Shown in pieces: positions 17,782 through 29,100 of a DNA stretch of 48,707 nucleotides (position 1 is the first letter of the stretch; each line of letters opens with the position of its first letter). Location: IMG/VR virus record IMGVR_UViG_3300033150_000139, positions 1 through 48,707 of that record; one strand, given 5' to 3'. The notes under the pieces were generated by a model. That model did no database searches. It was not told the DNA's origin and was given only the letters and a program-made list of their open reading frames with translations. A program made the position numbers and the translations under genes. This stretch comes from a virus.

Positions 17782-18972
17782 ATGGCAATATTTTATATAG
17801 ACGGAACAACACTTTCAAACTCAAACGGAGTTTGGATGGATGCAGCTTTAACACAATACGCTAATCCGGGATATTATTCGGATGGTGTTATTGCTAGACA
17901 ATTAGTATGCAATGGTAACACTTGTGTTTTATATCCTGTTCAACCCTGTCCTGAATGTGCAGAGCCTTGTGGAAATCAATTAAATGCAAGTGAACAAGAT
18001 GGAATATTTAGACTAAACATTGAACTTGGTGGCACTGCTAGTGATACAGGAGCAGTAATTATAAAGTTTGACCCTGTGGGTGTTCCTGACGGAATAAGTG
18101 TACAATATAATGGTACTACTTATAACAAGTTAAGTTCACCACAGTTCGGTTGGTTACAAGCACAAAACAATGCAGGAACACCGGTTCAAGGAGCAAGAAC
18201 TTATGTAGGAGCAACAGGTTCTCAAGGTGGATGTGGAAGTAATAATCAAATAGAAGGTACATACAACCTAAGTGAATATGAGTATGTAGGTGGAAGTTTT
18301 AATCCTACAGGTAACACTGTAACAGAAGTTATAACAAGTGATAATAACCAACTTACTGCAGGTCAACCGGGTGATTGTATTATGGTAATACCAAAACCTA
18401 CTGCACAACCATCTTTAATGGAAATGACAATTGTTGGTCCGTGTGGTGGAACTGTTTGGAGTACTGAAATAAATTGTCCTTCACCAATACATCCTATGTT
18501 GGGTGTAATGAAGACAACTCAAACAGGTGCGTGTATAGGACTATTTTCAGATACTGAACTATATTATCACGTTCCGGTAAATGGTCAATCAACTCAAGGT
18601 AATGTAAACTTACACGACTATCTTTTTACTGATGAAAATGGTCAAACTGCAGTATTTGATAACTACTATTTATGTCCGGGTGGTTTTGTGGTTCACACAA
18701 CAAATGGTATAGTAGACCAAAAGTTTGACACTTGTAGTACAATTACTGTACAAGATTGTACCAACGGTCAGTTGTATACAATGAACGATAGATTTAGTCA
18801 AAACAGTGTAGGTGATGTAATACAATATAAGAGAGTAAACTTTACTACTAATACAGTAGACCCATTAATTTATTGTGGTACTATAACTGCATTAGGAACA
18901 GGAACAGATGTTAACGCACAACAACACGGAGCAATAAGCTACTCTTGTGGTGATACAACACACTGTCCATAA
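17782..18972 (+). CDS. Cysteine-rich putative tail protein
   Basis: A 396-residue, Gly/Thr/Asn-rich, beta-strand protein with about 16 cysteines, several in short pairs (VCNGNTC, PCPECAEPCGN). No transmembrane segment or signal peptide is visible. It lies between two tail proteins in the same operon, 10 bases after the nozzle gene. The cysteine pattern suggests metal sites or disulphides formed after release, which would stabilise an exposed receptor-binding protein. I do not recognise the family. Confidence 0.55.
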   Translation: MAIFYIDGTTLSNSNGVWMDAALTQYANPGYYSDGVIARQLVCNGNTCVLYPVQPCPECAEPCGNQLNASEQDGIFRLNIELGGTASDTGAVIIKFDPVGVPDGISVQYNGTTYNKLSSPQFGWLQAQNNAGTPVQGARTYVGATGSQGGCGSNNQIEGTYNLSEYEYVGGSFNPTGNTVTEVITSDNNQLTAGQPGDCIMVIPKPTAQPSLMEMTIVGPCGGTVWSTEINCPSPIHPMLGVMKTTQTGACIGLFSDTELYYHVPVNGQSTQGNVNLHDYLFTDENGQTAVFDNYYLCPGGFVVHTTNGIVDQKFDTCSTITVQDCTNGQLYTMNDRFSQNSVGDVIQYKRVNFTTNTVDPLIYCGTITALGTGTDVNAQQHGAISYSCGDTTHCP

Positions 18973-18982
18973 AATATAAAAT

Positions 18983-19840
18983 ATGAGCAACGAAGTAACA
19001 CAAGGACAAAACTATACATTAAGTTATGACGATGGAGTCAAAGGATTTCCATCTTTTTATTCATACTATGCTGATTGGATGATTGGTATGAATAATTACT
19101 TTTTTACTTTTAATGGAGGTAATATTTACCGTCATAATACAAACCCAATAAGAAACAGATATTATGGTGTGGATTATCCATCTAAGATTCAATCTGTATT
19201 TAACGACCAACCTTTAGAAAATAAGTTATTCAAAACCATAAACTTAGAAGGTGACGATAGTTGGGATACTTTAATTGTAAGTGACCAACAAGATTCAGGA
19301 TTTATTTGGGGTGGACAAAATACCGTAGCAAGTTGGTATGAAGAAAAAGAAGGTGCATATTTTGCATTTATTAGAAATGCAGGAAGTGTTCCTGCACAAC
19401 TAGACGAATATGCTTTACGTTCTTTAAATGGTATAGCAAACAGTCTTAATAGTATTCAGGTTGATTTTCCTGTACCGGGTCAGAGCCAAGTAAACTTCTC
19501 TATAGATGTGGAAATAGGTAGCATAATATCTACAGGCTCACCACTTAATGATGATGGCGATATGGTATACTTTGGTGCACCTACACCTTCATTGCTTGGT
19601 CAGGTGTTGTCAGTAAACGTAAATAAACCTGCAGGAATCAACAATATTATAGTAGATAATACTATTGCAGGAGCAGTAACACCACCTGCCGGAACTCATT
19701 ATATTCTATTTATAAAGAACTCAGTTGCTGAATCTCACGGCATACTAGGTCATTATGGTGTATTCAGTTTAGAGAACCGTAATACAGAGAAGGTTGAATT
19801 GTTTGCAGTAGAAACTGAAGCAATGAAATCATTTCCTTAA
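18983..19840 (+). CDS. Putative tail protein with nozzle-like N-terminus
   Basis: A 285-residue protein. Its start, YTLSYDDGVKGFPSFYSYYADWMIGMNNYFFTFNGG, resembles the blade motif ('...gWvSfySf.p.....n.f.tf..G.iY.hn') common in tail nozzle or propeller proteins of Bacteroidetes podophages. The neighbouring 1555-residue protein is probably its partner. The C-terminal half is beta-rich with PPAGTHYILFIKNS. It may be a second propeller subunit or a detached domain of the nozzle. It ends just before a promoter. Confidence 0.55.
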   Translation: MSNEVTQGQNYTLSYDDGVKGFPSFYSYYADWMIGMNNYFFTFNGGNIYRHNTNPIRNRYYGVDYPSKIQSVFNDQPLENKLFKTINLEGDDSWDTLIVSDQQDSGFIWGGQNTVASWYEEKEGAYFAFIRNAGSVPAQLDEYALRSLNGIANSLNSIQVDFPVPGQSQVNFSIDVEIGSIISTGSPLNDDGDMVYFGAPTPSLLGQVLSVNVNKPAGINNIIVDNTIAGAVTPPAGTHYILFIKNSVAESHGILGHYGVFSLENRNTEKVELFAVETEAMKSFP

Positions 19841-19846
19841 TTTTAG

Positions 19847-19854
19847 TATCTTTG
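19847..19854 (+). promoter_or_regulatory. Late promoter, -7 element, nearly leaderless
   Basis: TATCTTTG followed by TAGTTGA. The ATG of the acetyltransferase gene starts at 19862, only seven bases after the element, so the transcript would begin at or next to the start codon. Confidence 0.65.
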
Positions 19855-19861
19855 TAGTTGA

Positions 19862-20272
19862 ATGATATTTAATATTAGACCACTTGAATTAGACGATTAT
19901 GACACCATTCTTGTAGATTGGTGGAAAGATTGGGGATGGACTCCACCTCCAAAAGATTTTTTACCTGATAATGGTAAGGGTGGAATGATGATTTTAGATG
20001 GAGATACCCCTATATGTGCAGGGTATGTTTATTTAACTAATTCAAAAGTGGCTCTGATAGAATTTATTGTATCAAACAAAAAATATACAAAAAGACTTGA
20101 ACGTAAAAATGCTCTAGGACTTTTGATTGAAACATTAACAAACTTAAGTGAAAGAAATGGTGCAAAGTATTGTTACTCACTACTTAAAAACCAATCACTT
20201 GTAAGAACATTTAAACAATTAGGTTATGTTCCGGGTGATTCTAACACTTTAGAAATGATAAAAAATTTATAA
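19862..20272 (+). CDS. GNAT-family N-acetyltransferase
   Basis: A 136-residue protein with the size and order of a GNAT domain: N-terminal IRPLELDDYDTILVDWW, a central VALIEFIVSNKKYTKRLERKNALGLLIETL region that corresponds to the acetyl-CoA-binding strand, pyrophosphate loop and helix, and a C-terminal YSLLKNQSLVRTFKQLGYV segment typical of the last helix and strand (an 'N..l...f..lGF' pattern). The usual Q/R-x-x-G-x-G/A loop is diverged. Similar genes occur in the structural module of many phages, where the substrate is unknown. It starts the ejection-protein unit from its own promoter, two bases before the next ATG. Confidence 0.72.
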   Translation: MIFNIRPLELDDYDTILVDWWKDWGWTPPPKDFLPDNGKGGMMILDGDTPICAGYVYLTNSKVALIEFIVSNKKYTKRLERKNALGLLIETLTNLSERNGAKYCYSLLKNQSLVRTFKQLGYVPGDSNTLEMIKNL

Positions 20273-20274
20273 TT

Positions 20275-21099
20275 ATGGCAGCAGCAACGGCAGTAGCAGC
20301 AGCAGGACTAGCAGTTTCAATAGGTACAACTGCTCATTCCTTCTCTCAAGCAAGTAAACAAAAAAAAATTCAGCAACAAGCTGAACTCGATGCAGAAAAA
20401 GCATTAGCTGAAGCACGAGGTAGACTTGATGTAAATTTTGCAGAACAAATGTCTATTAAAAAAGAAGCATACGATGCTGAAAGAGAAGCATTGTTAGTTC
20501 AAGGTGCAATGGCTACACAGGCAGGTGTTGAAAGTGAAAGAGGTTCAGCAGCTTCTGCAGGTAGAGTATATGCTGCACAACAAGCAGGTCAAGCAGGTGT
20601 AAGAGCAGCACAAGCTGATGAAATGACAAACATTGAAAATGCAATCATTGAAGAAGATTCAAGATTAAGAGACTTAAATGTTGCGTTAGATATGGAAGAA
20701 CTTGCAGGTCAACAACAAAAAGCTGCCGATGCACAAAGAGCATCTGAAATGTATAAGCAACAAGGTATTCAAGGTGTTATGGATGTTGCAGGTCAAGCAG
20801 CATCTTTTGTTCCTCTTTATTCTCAAAACATTGGTGCACAAAAAGCAGCAGTGGGTGCTAGTGTAGGTGATAAGTCGTTGGGAGACACTATGATGGGAAC
20901 AGTTGGAGGAGGTAGATTTGAAGGACAAACTCTTGGTATGATTGACTTTGAAAATATAAGCAACAGAGATTTTAGAAATATAAAAAGAAACTTATCTCCA
21001 CAACAAAAGCAAGGCATATTCCAAAGCCAAGCTTATGTTCAGAATTATCAGAACCCATTTAATGTGTACCTTCCTTCAGCTACAGGTACAACTAACTAA
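20275..21099 (+). CDS. Putative internal virion protein (T7 gp14-like)
   Basis: A 274-residue protein with an Ala-rich hydrophobic N-terminus (AAATAVAAAGLAVSIGTTAHSF) followed by a long Ala/Gln/Glu coiled coil (QKKIQQQAELDAEKALAEARG). This layout is typical of the smallest ejection protein of T7-like phages, which inserts in the outer membrane as DNA is delivered. The C-terminal part is polar and ends FNVYLPSATGTTN. It precedes two much larger internal proteins, the same order as gp14-gp15-gp16. Function is inferred from order and composition. Confidence 0.6.
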   Translation: MAAATAVAAAGLAVSIGTTAHSFSQASKQKKIQQQAELDAEKALAEARGRLDVNFAEQMSIKKEAYDAEREALLVQGAMATQAGVESERGSAASAGRVYAAQQAGQAGVRAAQADEMTNIENAIIEEDSRLRDLNVALDMEELAGQQQKAADAQRASEMYKQQGIQGVMDVAGQAASFVPLYSQNIGAQKAAVGASVGDKSLGDTMMGTVGGGRFEGQTLGMIDFENISNRDFRNIKRNLSPQQKQGIFQSQAYVQNYQNPFNVYLPSATGTTN

Positions 21100-21109
21100 A
21101 AAATAAAAG

Positions 21110-23122
21110 ATGGCAACAGCAATAGGATACGTTGAAAGAAAAGCAGAGGACAATATTAATTGGGCAGAAGTTGGAAAGAATTTTTCCAATATGCTCAATG
21201 AGGAAATGCGTGTCCGTGAAGAAAAAAAGGCTGCCATTGACAAAGCTACACAAGACTATCAAAAAGTATTAAACAACGTACCTCAAGGAGAAAACACAGA
21301 CTTAAATGGTTTTGCTTTAGGTTTTGCAGACGACCTGCAAAAACAAATGTTAATGCAAGAAACACTTTTAAAGTCAGGACAGTTAGACCCAAGGCAATAT
21401 AATATTATGAGACAAAATCTTGTAGACGGTACAGACCAAGGCTTTGGTTTGCTTCAAGACTACAATGATGAGTATAGCAAAAAAATGGAACTAAATGAAG
21501 CAGGTGAATTGTCTGCAGTAGATTTAGAAATTATGGCAAACGTAGAAGGGTTTGCTAATTTTAATGAGGGTAAGCTAGTTATAAATCCACAGACAGGTAT
21601 TGTCTCTATGGCTAAAATGATTAAAGACCCTAACAATCCTGATGGTGCTTTAATCCCTGACCCTGACCCTAACAATTTAGTGTCTGTACAAAATCTAAAA
21701 AACAGAATTAAGACCACTATTACTAAGTTTGATGTGGAGGGTGCAGCACAAGCTTGGACTGCTACATTAGGAGAAGAAGTAATTCAGACTGTAGAAAGTA
21801 TGGGTTCTACTTATACTGCAGGGGTAATGAAAAAGGTTACAGATATTACTTCTAGAGAAGGTGGTATCAAAGATATGTCTCCTGCAGAGTTAGCAAAACT
21901 TGCGACAGAACTTGGTGTTAAACCAAACGAATTAAAAGCTTATAGCTTGTTCCAAGAAGCACAAAATAATTGGGCAGATGGTCAAGTTAGTGATGAAGAT
22001 TTTTCAGGTGCATCTATATTGATGGACTTTGCTTCATTTACTCCTGATGGTAAACAATATAAAACTACATTCAATCCTGCTGACGTTTATAAAAATGGTA
22101 AAGACGGAGATAGAATCCCCGGCACAGAAAATATTATTCTGCTAAAAACCGAAAATGGTAGAACAAAAACTGACCTTAGTGAAGAACAAAGAAATGTAGC
22201 AAAGAGAGTTCTTAAATCTCAAACAGGTGTTCAGGTTGATAAGAAAGTTGAGAGAGAAACTGAAAGAATGAAGTTTGAGAAAAGTGCATCTAAAGACAAG
22301 GCAGACAGAGATAGAGCCAAGGGAGAAAAAGATTTAGATAGTCAAGTAAGTATGATTGGTAATTTATACTACGGTGAAAATGATGATATAAAAGCAGCAA
22401 CAGAATACTTTAGAGACCAAAATCCTGACATTCAAAAAGTAGTTCGTAATGCTGACGGTATCAGTGTTAGCTTTAAGAATGAGGCAGGAGAAATTGAAAC
22501 AAGAGACATTAGTTTCTATACTGATGTTGAGAATCCTGATTTTGATTCTAGCCTACCTGAAAGCGATACTAACCCAAAAACAATTAAGAAGCGTAAGAGT
22601 CAATCAGAGTTTATTAAGTCTGCAGGTCCTTTATTGACGGGAGAAAGCAACATTGATGAGGCACTTGAAAGAGGTAACTACAATGAAGAAGGTGAGTTTA
22701 ATGAAACCGACCTTTCAGTAGAGTCAGGTATAGATGTGAAAGACGATGCTGAGAAATCATACAAAGTAGCTACAGATAGCTTCTTGAGAGAAAAGACATC
22801 AAGCATAGACTTTGGTAAAAAGCAAGATAAACTTGCTGAAGAAATTACAAATGCATTTGCAAACGACCCGTTAATTGGCGACCTCCTCTCAGCAACACCT
22901 GTGGGTGGTGCATCTAATATAGTAGAAATAACTATTGATGGTAGTGGCTTAGACCCAATTAAATTAGATGGTAACAACTATACTAAAGACGGTAAAAACA
23001 CCGAAATGAAAAAGCTTATAAAGTATATAAGACAATCTATTAAAAATATTGAAGGTCTAAACGAAAAATTAGCAGAGAAAAACAATTGGTCTGCTGACGA
23101 AACAGATGAAAATGGGTTATAA
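21110..23122 (+). CDS. Putative internal virion (ejection) protein, T7 gp15-like position
   Basis: A 670-residue, hydrophilic, helix-rich protein between the smaller alanine-rich protein and the giant 2681-residue protein. It has no membrane segment. The region around residues 375-410 is highly charged (KKVERETERMKFEKSASKDK). The position matches gp15 of T7, part of the channel that crosses the periplasm during DNA ejection. The stop is two bases before the next ATG. No diagnostic motif was found, so the assignment rests on gene order and size. Confidence 0.55.
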   Translation: MATAIGYVERKAEDNINWAEVGKNFSNMLNEEMRVREEKKAAIDKATQDYQKVLNNVPQGENTDLNGFALGFADDLQKQMLMQETLLKSGQLDPRQYNIMRQNLVDGTDQGFGLLQDYNDEYSKKMELNEAGELSAVDLEIMANVEGFANFNEGKLVINPQTGIVSMAKMIKDPNNPDGALIPDPDPNNLVSVQNLKNRIKTTITKFDVEGAAQAWTATLGEEVIQTVESMGSTYTAGVMKKVTDITSREGGIKDMSPAELAKLATELGVKPNELKAYSLFQEAQNNWADGQVSDEDFSGASILMDFASFTPDGKQYKTTFNPADVYKNGKDGDRIPGTENIILLKTENGRTKTDLSEEQRNVAKRVLKSQTGVQVDKKVERETERMKFEKSASKDKADRDRAKGEKDLDSQVSMIGNLYYGENDDIKAATEYFRDQNPDIQKVVRNADGISVSFKNEAGEIETRDISFYTDVENPDFDSSLPESDTNPKTIKKRKSQSEFIKSAGPLLTGESNIDEALERGNYNEEGEFNETDLSVESGIDVKDDAEKSYKVATDSFLREKTSSIDFGKKQDKLAEEITNAFANDPLIGDLLSATPVGGASNIVEITIDGSGLDPIKLDGNNYTKDGKNTEMKKLIKYIRQSIKNIEGLNEKLAEKNNWSADETDENGL

Positions 23123-23124
23123 AT

Positions 23125-26100
23125 ATGAACAAGTATAGAACTCCCAACGGAAATATATTAACGGAAGAACAACTTCTTAGTAAATATGGTGCAGAAAAAT
23201 TTCAGGAATTTTTAAATCAAGGTAAATTAACCTTGATTGGAGATGAAGATGTTTCTGCATCAGGAGAAATAGTTAACGATATATTTGTTACTCCAAATGG
23301 AAATGAACTAACTCAAGAAGAATTAATAAATCAGTATGGTGAGCAAAAGTTTAACACCTTTGTTTCAGACGGTAGATTAAAAAAAAAATCGTTACAAAAC
23401 CAAGCTGGTTCTACCTCAGAATTGGGCGATTTAGAATTGGAAACAATTGATATTCGACCTGAACCAACAGAAGAAGATTACTTTACAGGAACATTCGGAG
23501 ATATACTAAGAGGATTTGATGATTTTACCCACACAGGATTGGGTGATTTTATTGACGATATGGCTCGTAGTGTAGCAAGTGGATACTATCAAGGTGTCGC
23601 TGCAGAAAATGCCTCAGACCTTTTATTAAGGGGTTCGTTAGCTTCACCTGAAGATATATATAGCTATATAGAAGCCAACAAGAATACACAAAAATACGGA
23701 CCATCTGCAGAGATGCAGGAATACCAACAGACTTACGAAGATAATGGCAGTGGTTTTATGGGTGTTGTTATGGGGTTGTCTAAATCAGGACTCACCATAT
23801 TGCCTGAATTAATTGTTAGTTCACTTACGTCTATGGCATCCAACACAGATGCACTTGGTGCGTTTGGTGCAGGTATTGGAACAGGTGCAACATACGGTGC
23901 AGTTACAGGTGCAGCAGCCGGTGGGGTTGGAGCAATTCCGGGTGCAGTTGCCGGTGCAGCTTCGGCATTGCCATACGCTTTTGCAGCAGCCGGTTCAGCA
24001 CTAGAAATGGGTGCTACATTCTCTGAGTTATTACAAGAAGAAGTTGGTGGTAAAGAATTAACACCTGATTTAATTGAATCTGTATTAAATGATGAAGAAG
24101 CTTTTACTAGAATTAGAAATAAAGCAATCGCAAGAGGTATTACCATTGGAGCAATTGATGCATATACAGGTAAACTAGGTGGAAAAATTGCAGGTAAGAT
24201 ATTAACTAAAGGAGGAACTCAAACGGCTAAACAAGCAACAAGAGGACAGGTGTTAAAATCTATTGCAGGAGCATCAGGAGTAGAAGCAGTAGGTGGTTCT
24301 GTGGGCGAGGCAACTGCTAGAGGTGTTATTGGTCAAGAGATGGATGTTTCTGAAATTGCTCTTGAAGGTTTAGCAGAAACTCCCGGTGGTGTAAAAGATT
24401 TAGTCTCAGCTAGATTTAGTGCACCTAAATATAAAGTCAATGGTGAAAGAGTAAACGCAGAGACTCTTGACAACCTTATTGAAACAATGACTCTTGAAGA
24501 AATTCAAAAGGCAGAGATACAAATTGATAATGATTACGATGGTCGTGCTCAAAAACTCCAAGATAGAATAGAAGAATTAAGCGTAAAGGATGAACTAAAG
24601 AAAGCCAACGCTGATTTATCTGATTCCCAAATAGAAGAAATAGCTATTCTTCAATTAGAATTAAATAAGCTTGAAGGAAATAAAACAGAAGTTGGTAAAA
24701 GGAGAGCAGCAGAGTTAAGAAAAAAAATAAATGAACTTACTGATGCCAATACTCAAGAGGCTACAGATGCTGATGTTCAATCTGCAGAGGTTACAGATGA
24801 AGAAGTTCTTGCAAGATTAAAAGAAATAAGTAACTCTGATGTTTACACACAAGAAGCGTTTGATGCAGTCAAAGCAGAAATGGAACAAGAAAGAGCAGAT
24901 GCTGCAGCAGAAGGGGTGTCATTTGAAGCTGAAAAAGAATTTGACAAGCTAGACAAGTCAGAGCAAGATTTTTATTTAGAGGCAGCAGAAGGAGATAGAC
25001 AACTTGCTATAGATAACTATGAGCAAGATGTACAAAATTTAGAGTTTGGTTCTCAAGATGAAACTAGATTTAGTTTAGGTGATGAGGATGCAAATACCAA
25101 TACACCTAACTCTCTTTTAAACTTTATGCCGGGTCAAGGATTAGAAAGACAAGGTAGAGAAGAAGATGATGTTAGTGCAGATGTTGAGGTAGACAGAATA
25201 GCTGATGAAATGAATCAGTTGGGTGAAGAAGAAATTAATTTTACTACACCTGCAGTGTCTTCAAAGACACAAACAAATACAATAGCCGAAAGTAATTCTA
25301 CTGTAGAGTTTACAGAACAAGATGCAAAAGAACTAGGGTTTGAATCTCTAGATGATATGAATAGAGAAATGTCCTACTATGACGGTATACCTATGGTTAC
25401 CGGTATCTCTGACATACTTGCTTCAGGAACTATAAAAGATTCTAGAGGTAATGATATGGAAGTAAATGGTGGTATTGGATATAACACTAGAGGTAAAAAT
25501 AAAGATGCAGCTTGGGCAGGTGTAGATGTAGCTAAATCAGAGGCACAGTATCGTGGTGCACTTAAGACTTACGAGAAAAACAAAACATTATTTGATAGGC
25601 TTTGGAAAGAAGGTAAGCTTCCTGATGGTCATATACCAATGGCTATTATTCGTATGGGTAATGATGCAGTTAATTCTAATGAAGCAGCATTTAGATGGGC
25701 AGCACCTGAAGTAAAAGCACAGTCACAGGAGAATCAAACCAATGCAATGAATGAAGTCATTAAAGGTTTGGAAGTTCAAAGTACCAAGTCTCCCGGTCTA
25801 GCTAAGAAAGCAAACAATATATTAAAAAGAATAAAAGCTAACGATATAAAAACACTCGGTCAGCTTTTTGATTTTGTACAACAACAATCACAGGAAAGAG
25901 CAAAAGGTAATAAGTCAACTCTTTCTTTAGATGAAAGAGCATTACTGTTTAGTAATATAATGTCTCCTCCAAATAAGAGTGGTGGTAATACAAAACCAAT
26001 TATTAAAGCTTTATATGAGGGTGTAGAAAATCCAAATACATCCATATTTAATATGGAGACTATCCATAATGCTATTGGTGAACCTTCAATGATGAAGACC

Positions 26101-29100
26101 AAGAAGGGGGATGTAGTAGCAGTTGTTGGTATTGATGTAAAGAATGGTGGAGTTATAGATGTTGAACATAGAAACTATGGAACAGGACCAAAGGGTAGAC
26201 TAATATCTTTTATTAAAAATCCTGTCAATGGTTTAGATGTATTCCCTGCTTGGAAAGCAAAAGCAAACAGAGTATTTAAAAAAGATAAGACAGGTAAAGT
26301 GCCTGATAGCAAAAAGGTTGCAGACCAAACGATGGGAACTGCAGCTAACGATAAAGCTTTTCAAGGTGCAGTGGTCGATACCAAGATGACAGACCTTCAA
26401 GTTCTTTCAGCTAAATTAAGATTTGCATTTCCGGGTGTAAGTGTAACTACAACTATACAAGAGTTTAATGAGGTTTTAAACCAACCGGGTGTAAGAACAA
26501 AAGAATCTAAAGGAAAGGTAATATATGGTTTAACTAAAGATGGTAAAGTATTTATTAATCCTGAAGTTGCATCGCTTGGTACACCTATACACGAGTTCGG
26601 TCATATATGGATTGATTATCTAAGAAGCAAAGCAAGTGGTATAAAAGGAACTAAACTTTTAGAAAGAGGCTTGAGATTGGTTGAGGGTACACCTGAACTA
26701 CAGGCAGCTATAGAAAAGTATGGTGATAATAAACTTGCAAGAGAAGAAGCTTTAGTAGAGTTAATGGCTACCAAAGGTGAGACCATAATTAATGCTGCTA
26801 AAAAATCTCGTTTCCAAAATTGGATGAATGCTACATTCAAATACATCAAACAAAAGATGGTGGGAACAAAAGAACTCAAGACAAAATCTATTCAGGATAT
26901 GAGTCTTGATGAGTTTATTAATACGGGTCTTGCAGATTTATTTGGGGGTGTTGAATTGAGTGCAGACTTTAATGCACAAGAAGCTGCTAATAATGTTATG
27001 CCAAGGTTTTCATTGGGCGATGATGTTGGCTCATTTATCAGGAATGCTAGAGCACAAGGTATAGCTGACGGTGCAATTAGAACCGTCTTAAAAAGACGGG
27101 GTGTATCTTCTGATGTTATTGCTGAAGGCTTTAAGAAATCAAAAGGGAAAGCAAATCAAAGAACCAAAGTAAGTGAAGACTTTGCTCCGGGATATAACAG
27201 AGTTAAAAAAGAAATAAAAGGAATAGTTGAGAAGTCTATTAAGCGTGGAAGAAAACAAGCTGAACAACTAAAGAATGCAATCAACTATTTAAAAGGAACT
27301 AAGGTCTACGAAAATGCAACAGACGTTCAACGTGAGATGATGATTAGAGACTTGCGTAAAGAGTTTGGTGTAAAAGAAAAAAGAGTAGACAATAAAAAGA
27401 TTAAAAAATTCTTAGGTATTAAAGACCCTAAGAAGATTACAATGACTGAAAAGCAATTGGTCTATCAGAGAATCAAAGATTTAGCTGACGGAGCAAAGAC
27501 TGCAAAGGCTGCATTTATAAGAGCAAGTCAGATGCTTACCAAAGAAATTACTGAGATGGTAAGAGCAGGTCAAATATCTACTACACAAATGGCTGACATA
27601 ATGAGAAGGTTCAGTAGAGTGGATATGTTTAATCCAATATCTATAGAAAGATTTGTAGATTATATGGGTAAGGTTATGGCTGATGCAGAATATGCAGGTA
27701 AGATTGCACAAGCTAACGCAGGTAGAGGTCGTGCATTAAAAAATGTTGGAAGCAAAATTGGTATAGCAGATGGTTTAGTACCTCAATTACAAAGGTTGTT
27801 TTCTGTAAACCCAAGTCTTATACCTGATAGTGTACTTGATGTTTACCTAGATTTAATTGAGCAGTTCAAACCTAGAAAAACTGTTTTGTCTTTAGAAGAT
27901 ATTCAAACAGTTACAAAAAAAGCAGAGCAGGTATTAAAACAATTAGATGAAGAACAATCTATGGCTATTGAGTTAGCTGATAGATTTGAAGCTTCAGAGA
28001 ATAAAGTATTGAATGATGAGGGCAAAGTGGATTACGCTGCCACGATAAAAGAGATGCTTAAAGAAGGTGAGATTACTGATGCAGAAGCAGAGGTGATGAA
28101 AAAGTATAAGTCTCAAATTATGCCACAACCTAAGTCTGTTCAGAAATCAGATGCTGAAATACAAGCTGAGGTTGATACACTTGTTGATGAGGTTCAGAAA
28201 TCTGAAATAACTTTAGATGAAGACAACAACTTAGGAAGCCAAGAAGAAAGAGACTTAGTTAAAAGATTAAAAAAGCTAATAAAAACAGATGGTATAAAAG
28301 GACTCTCTGCTAGAGACTTGACAAATCTTCTGAGAGTAATTGATAATATAAACAACGGATACCTTCCTCACTTTGCACAATTAATTGTAGAAAAGATTGA
28401 AGCTAATAATGATGGAGCAGTTTTAGGTGATGCTATTGCTGAAGCTAAACCATTACCATTGTCTAAAATTTATTCTAGAATAAAATCTATCATTACAAGA
28501 AAGGGTGCTATACAAGAAATGATAAGAAGAAATCCTTTGTTTAACATTGACCAAATCTTTGGAGATTTTAAAACTCAAAGAATTTTTAATTCTTTATTTG
28601 GTAAAGCAGCAGTAGCAGTAGCTAAGTTTAGAAATGAACTTAAAGGAGTTCAGGGTAAAATAGAAAAGGCAGAACAAGCAGTTCTTAAATCTTTTGGTAG
28701 AGACCCTAATAAATTCACAATGTCTAAGTATAAGCAAATGGCTTATATGATTCAGCAGGAATTTTTAAGTAACCCAAATAACAAACAAGTTAATAGTGTT
28801 GTAGACTTCCTGAAAGAAACAATAAAAAGAATTGATGAAGGAACAACAAGATATACTGATGCTGATGCAGCTATGCTTCAGGAAATATTAGATACTTACA
28901 CTGACGAGAACGGTAACTTCGATAACCAAGCTTTGTTTGATTCTTTTAACGAAGCTGAGAAAAATTCTCTTAAAGTTATGAGAGAGATAAACGATAGCTT
29001 ACAATCTAAAGCAGTGTATACTTCTACAGTAATTAGAGGAGATAGAATTAATCCTCTTAATAATTACGTTCACCTTAATGTAATTGCAGAAACTAATCCA

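Noticed and set aside
23733-24146. Long minus-strand frame opposite the giant gene
   Set aside because: An Ala/Pro-rich shadow of the Gly/Ala region on the coding strand, with no start context or operon support.
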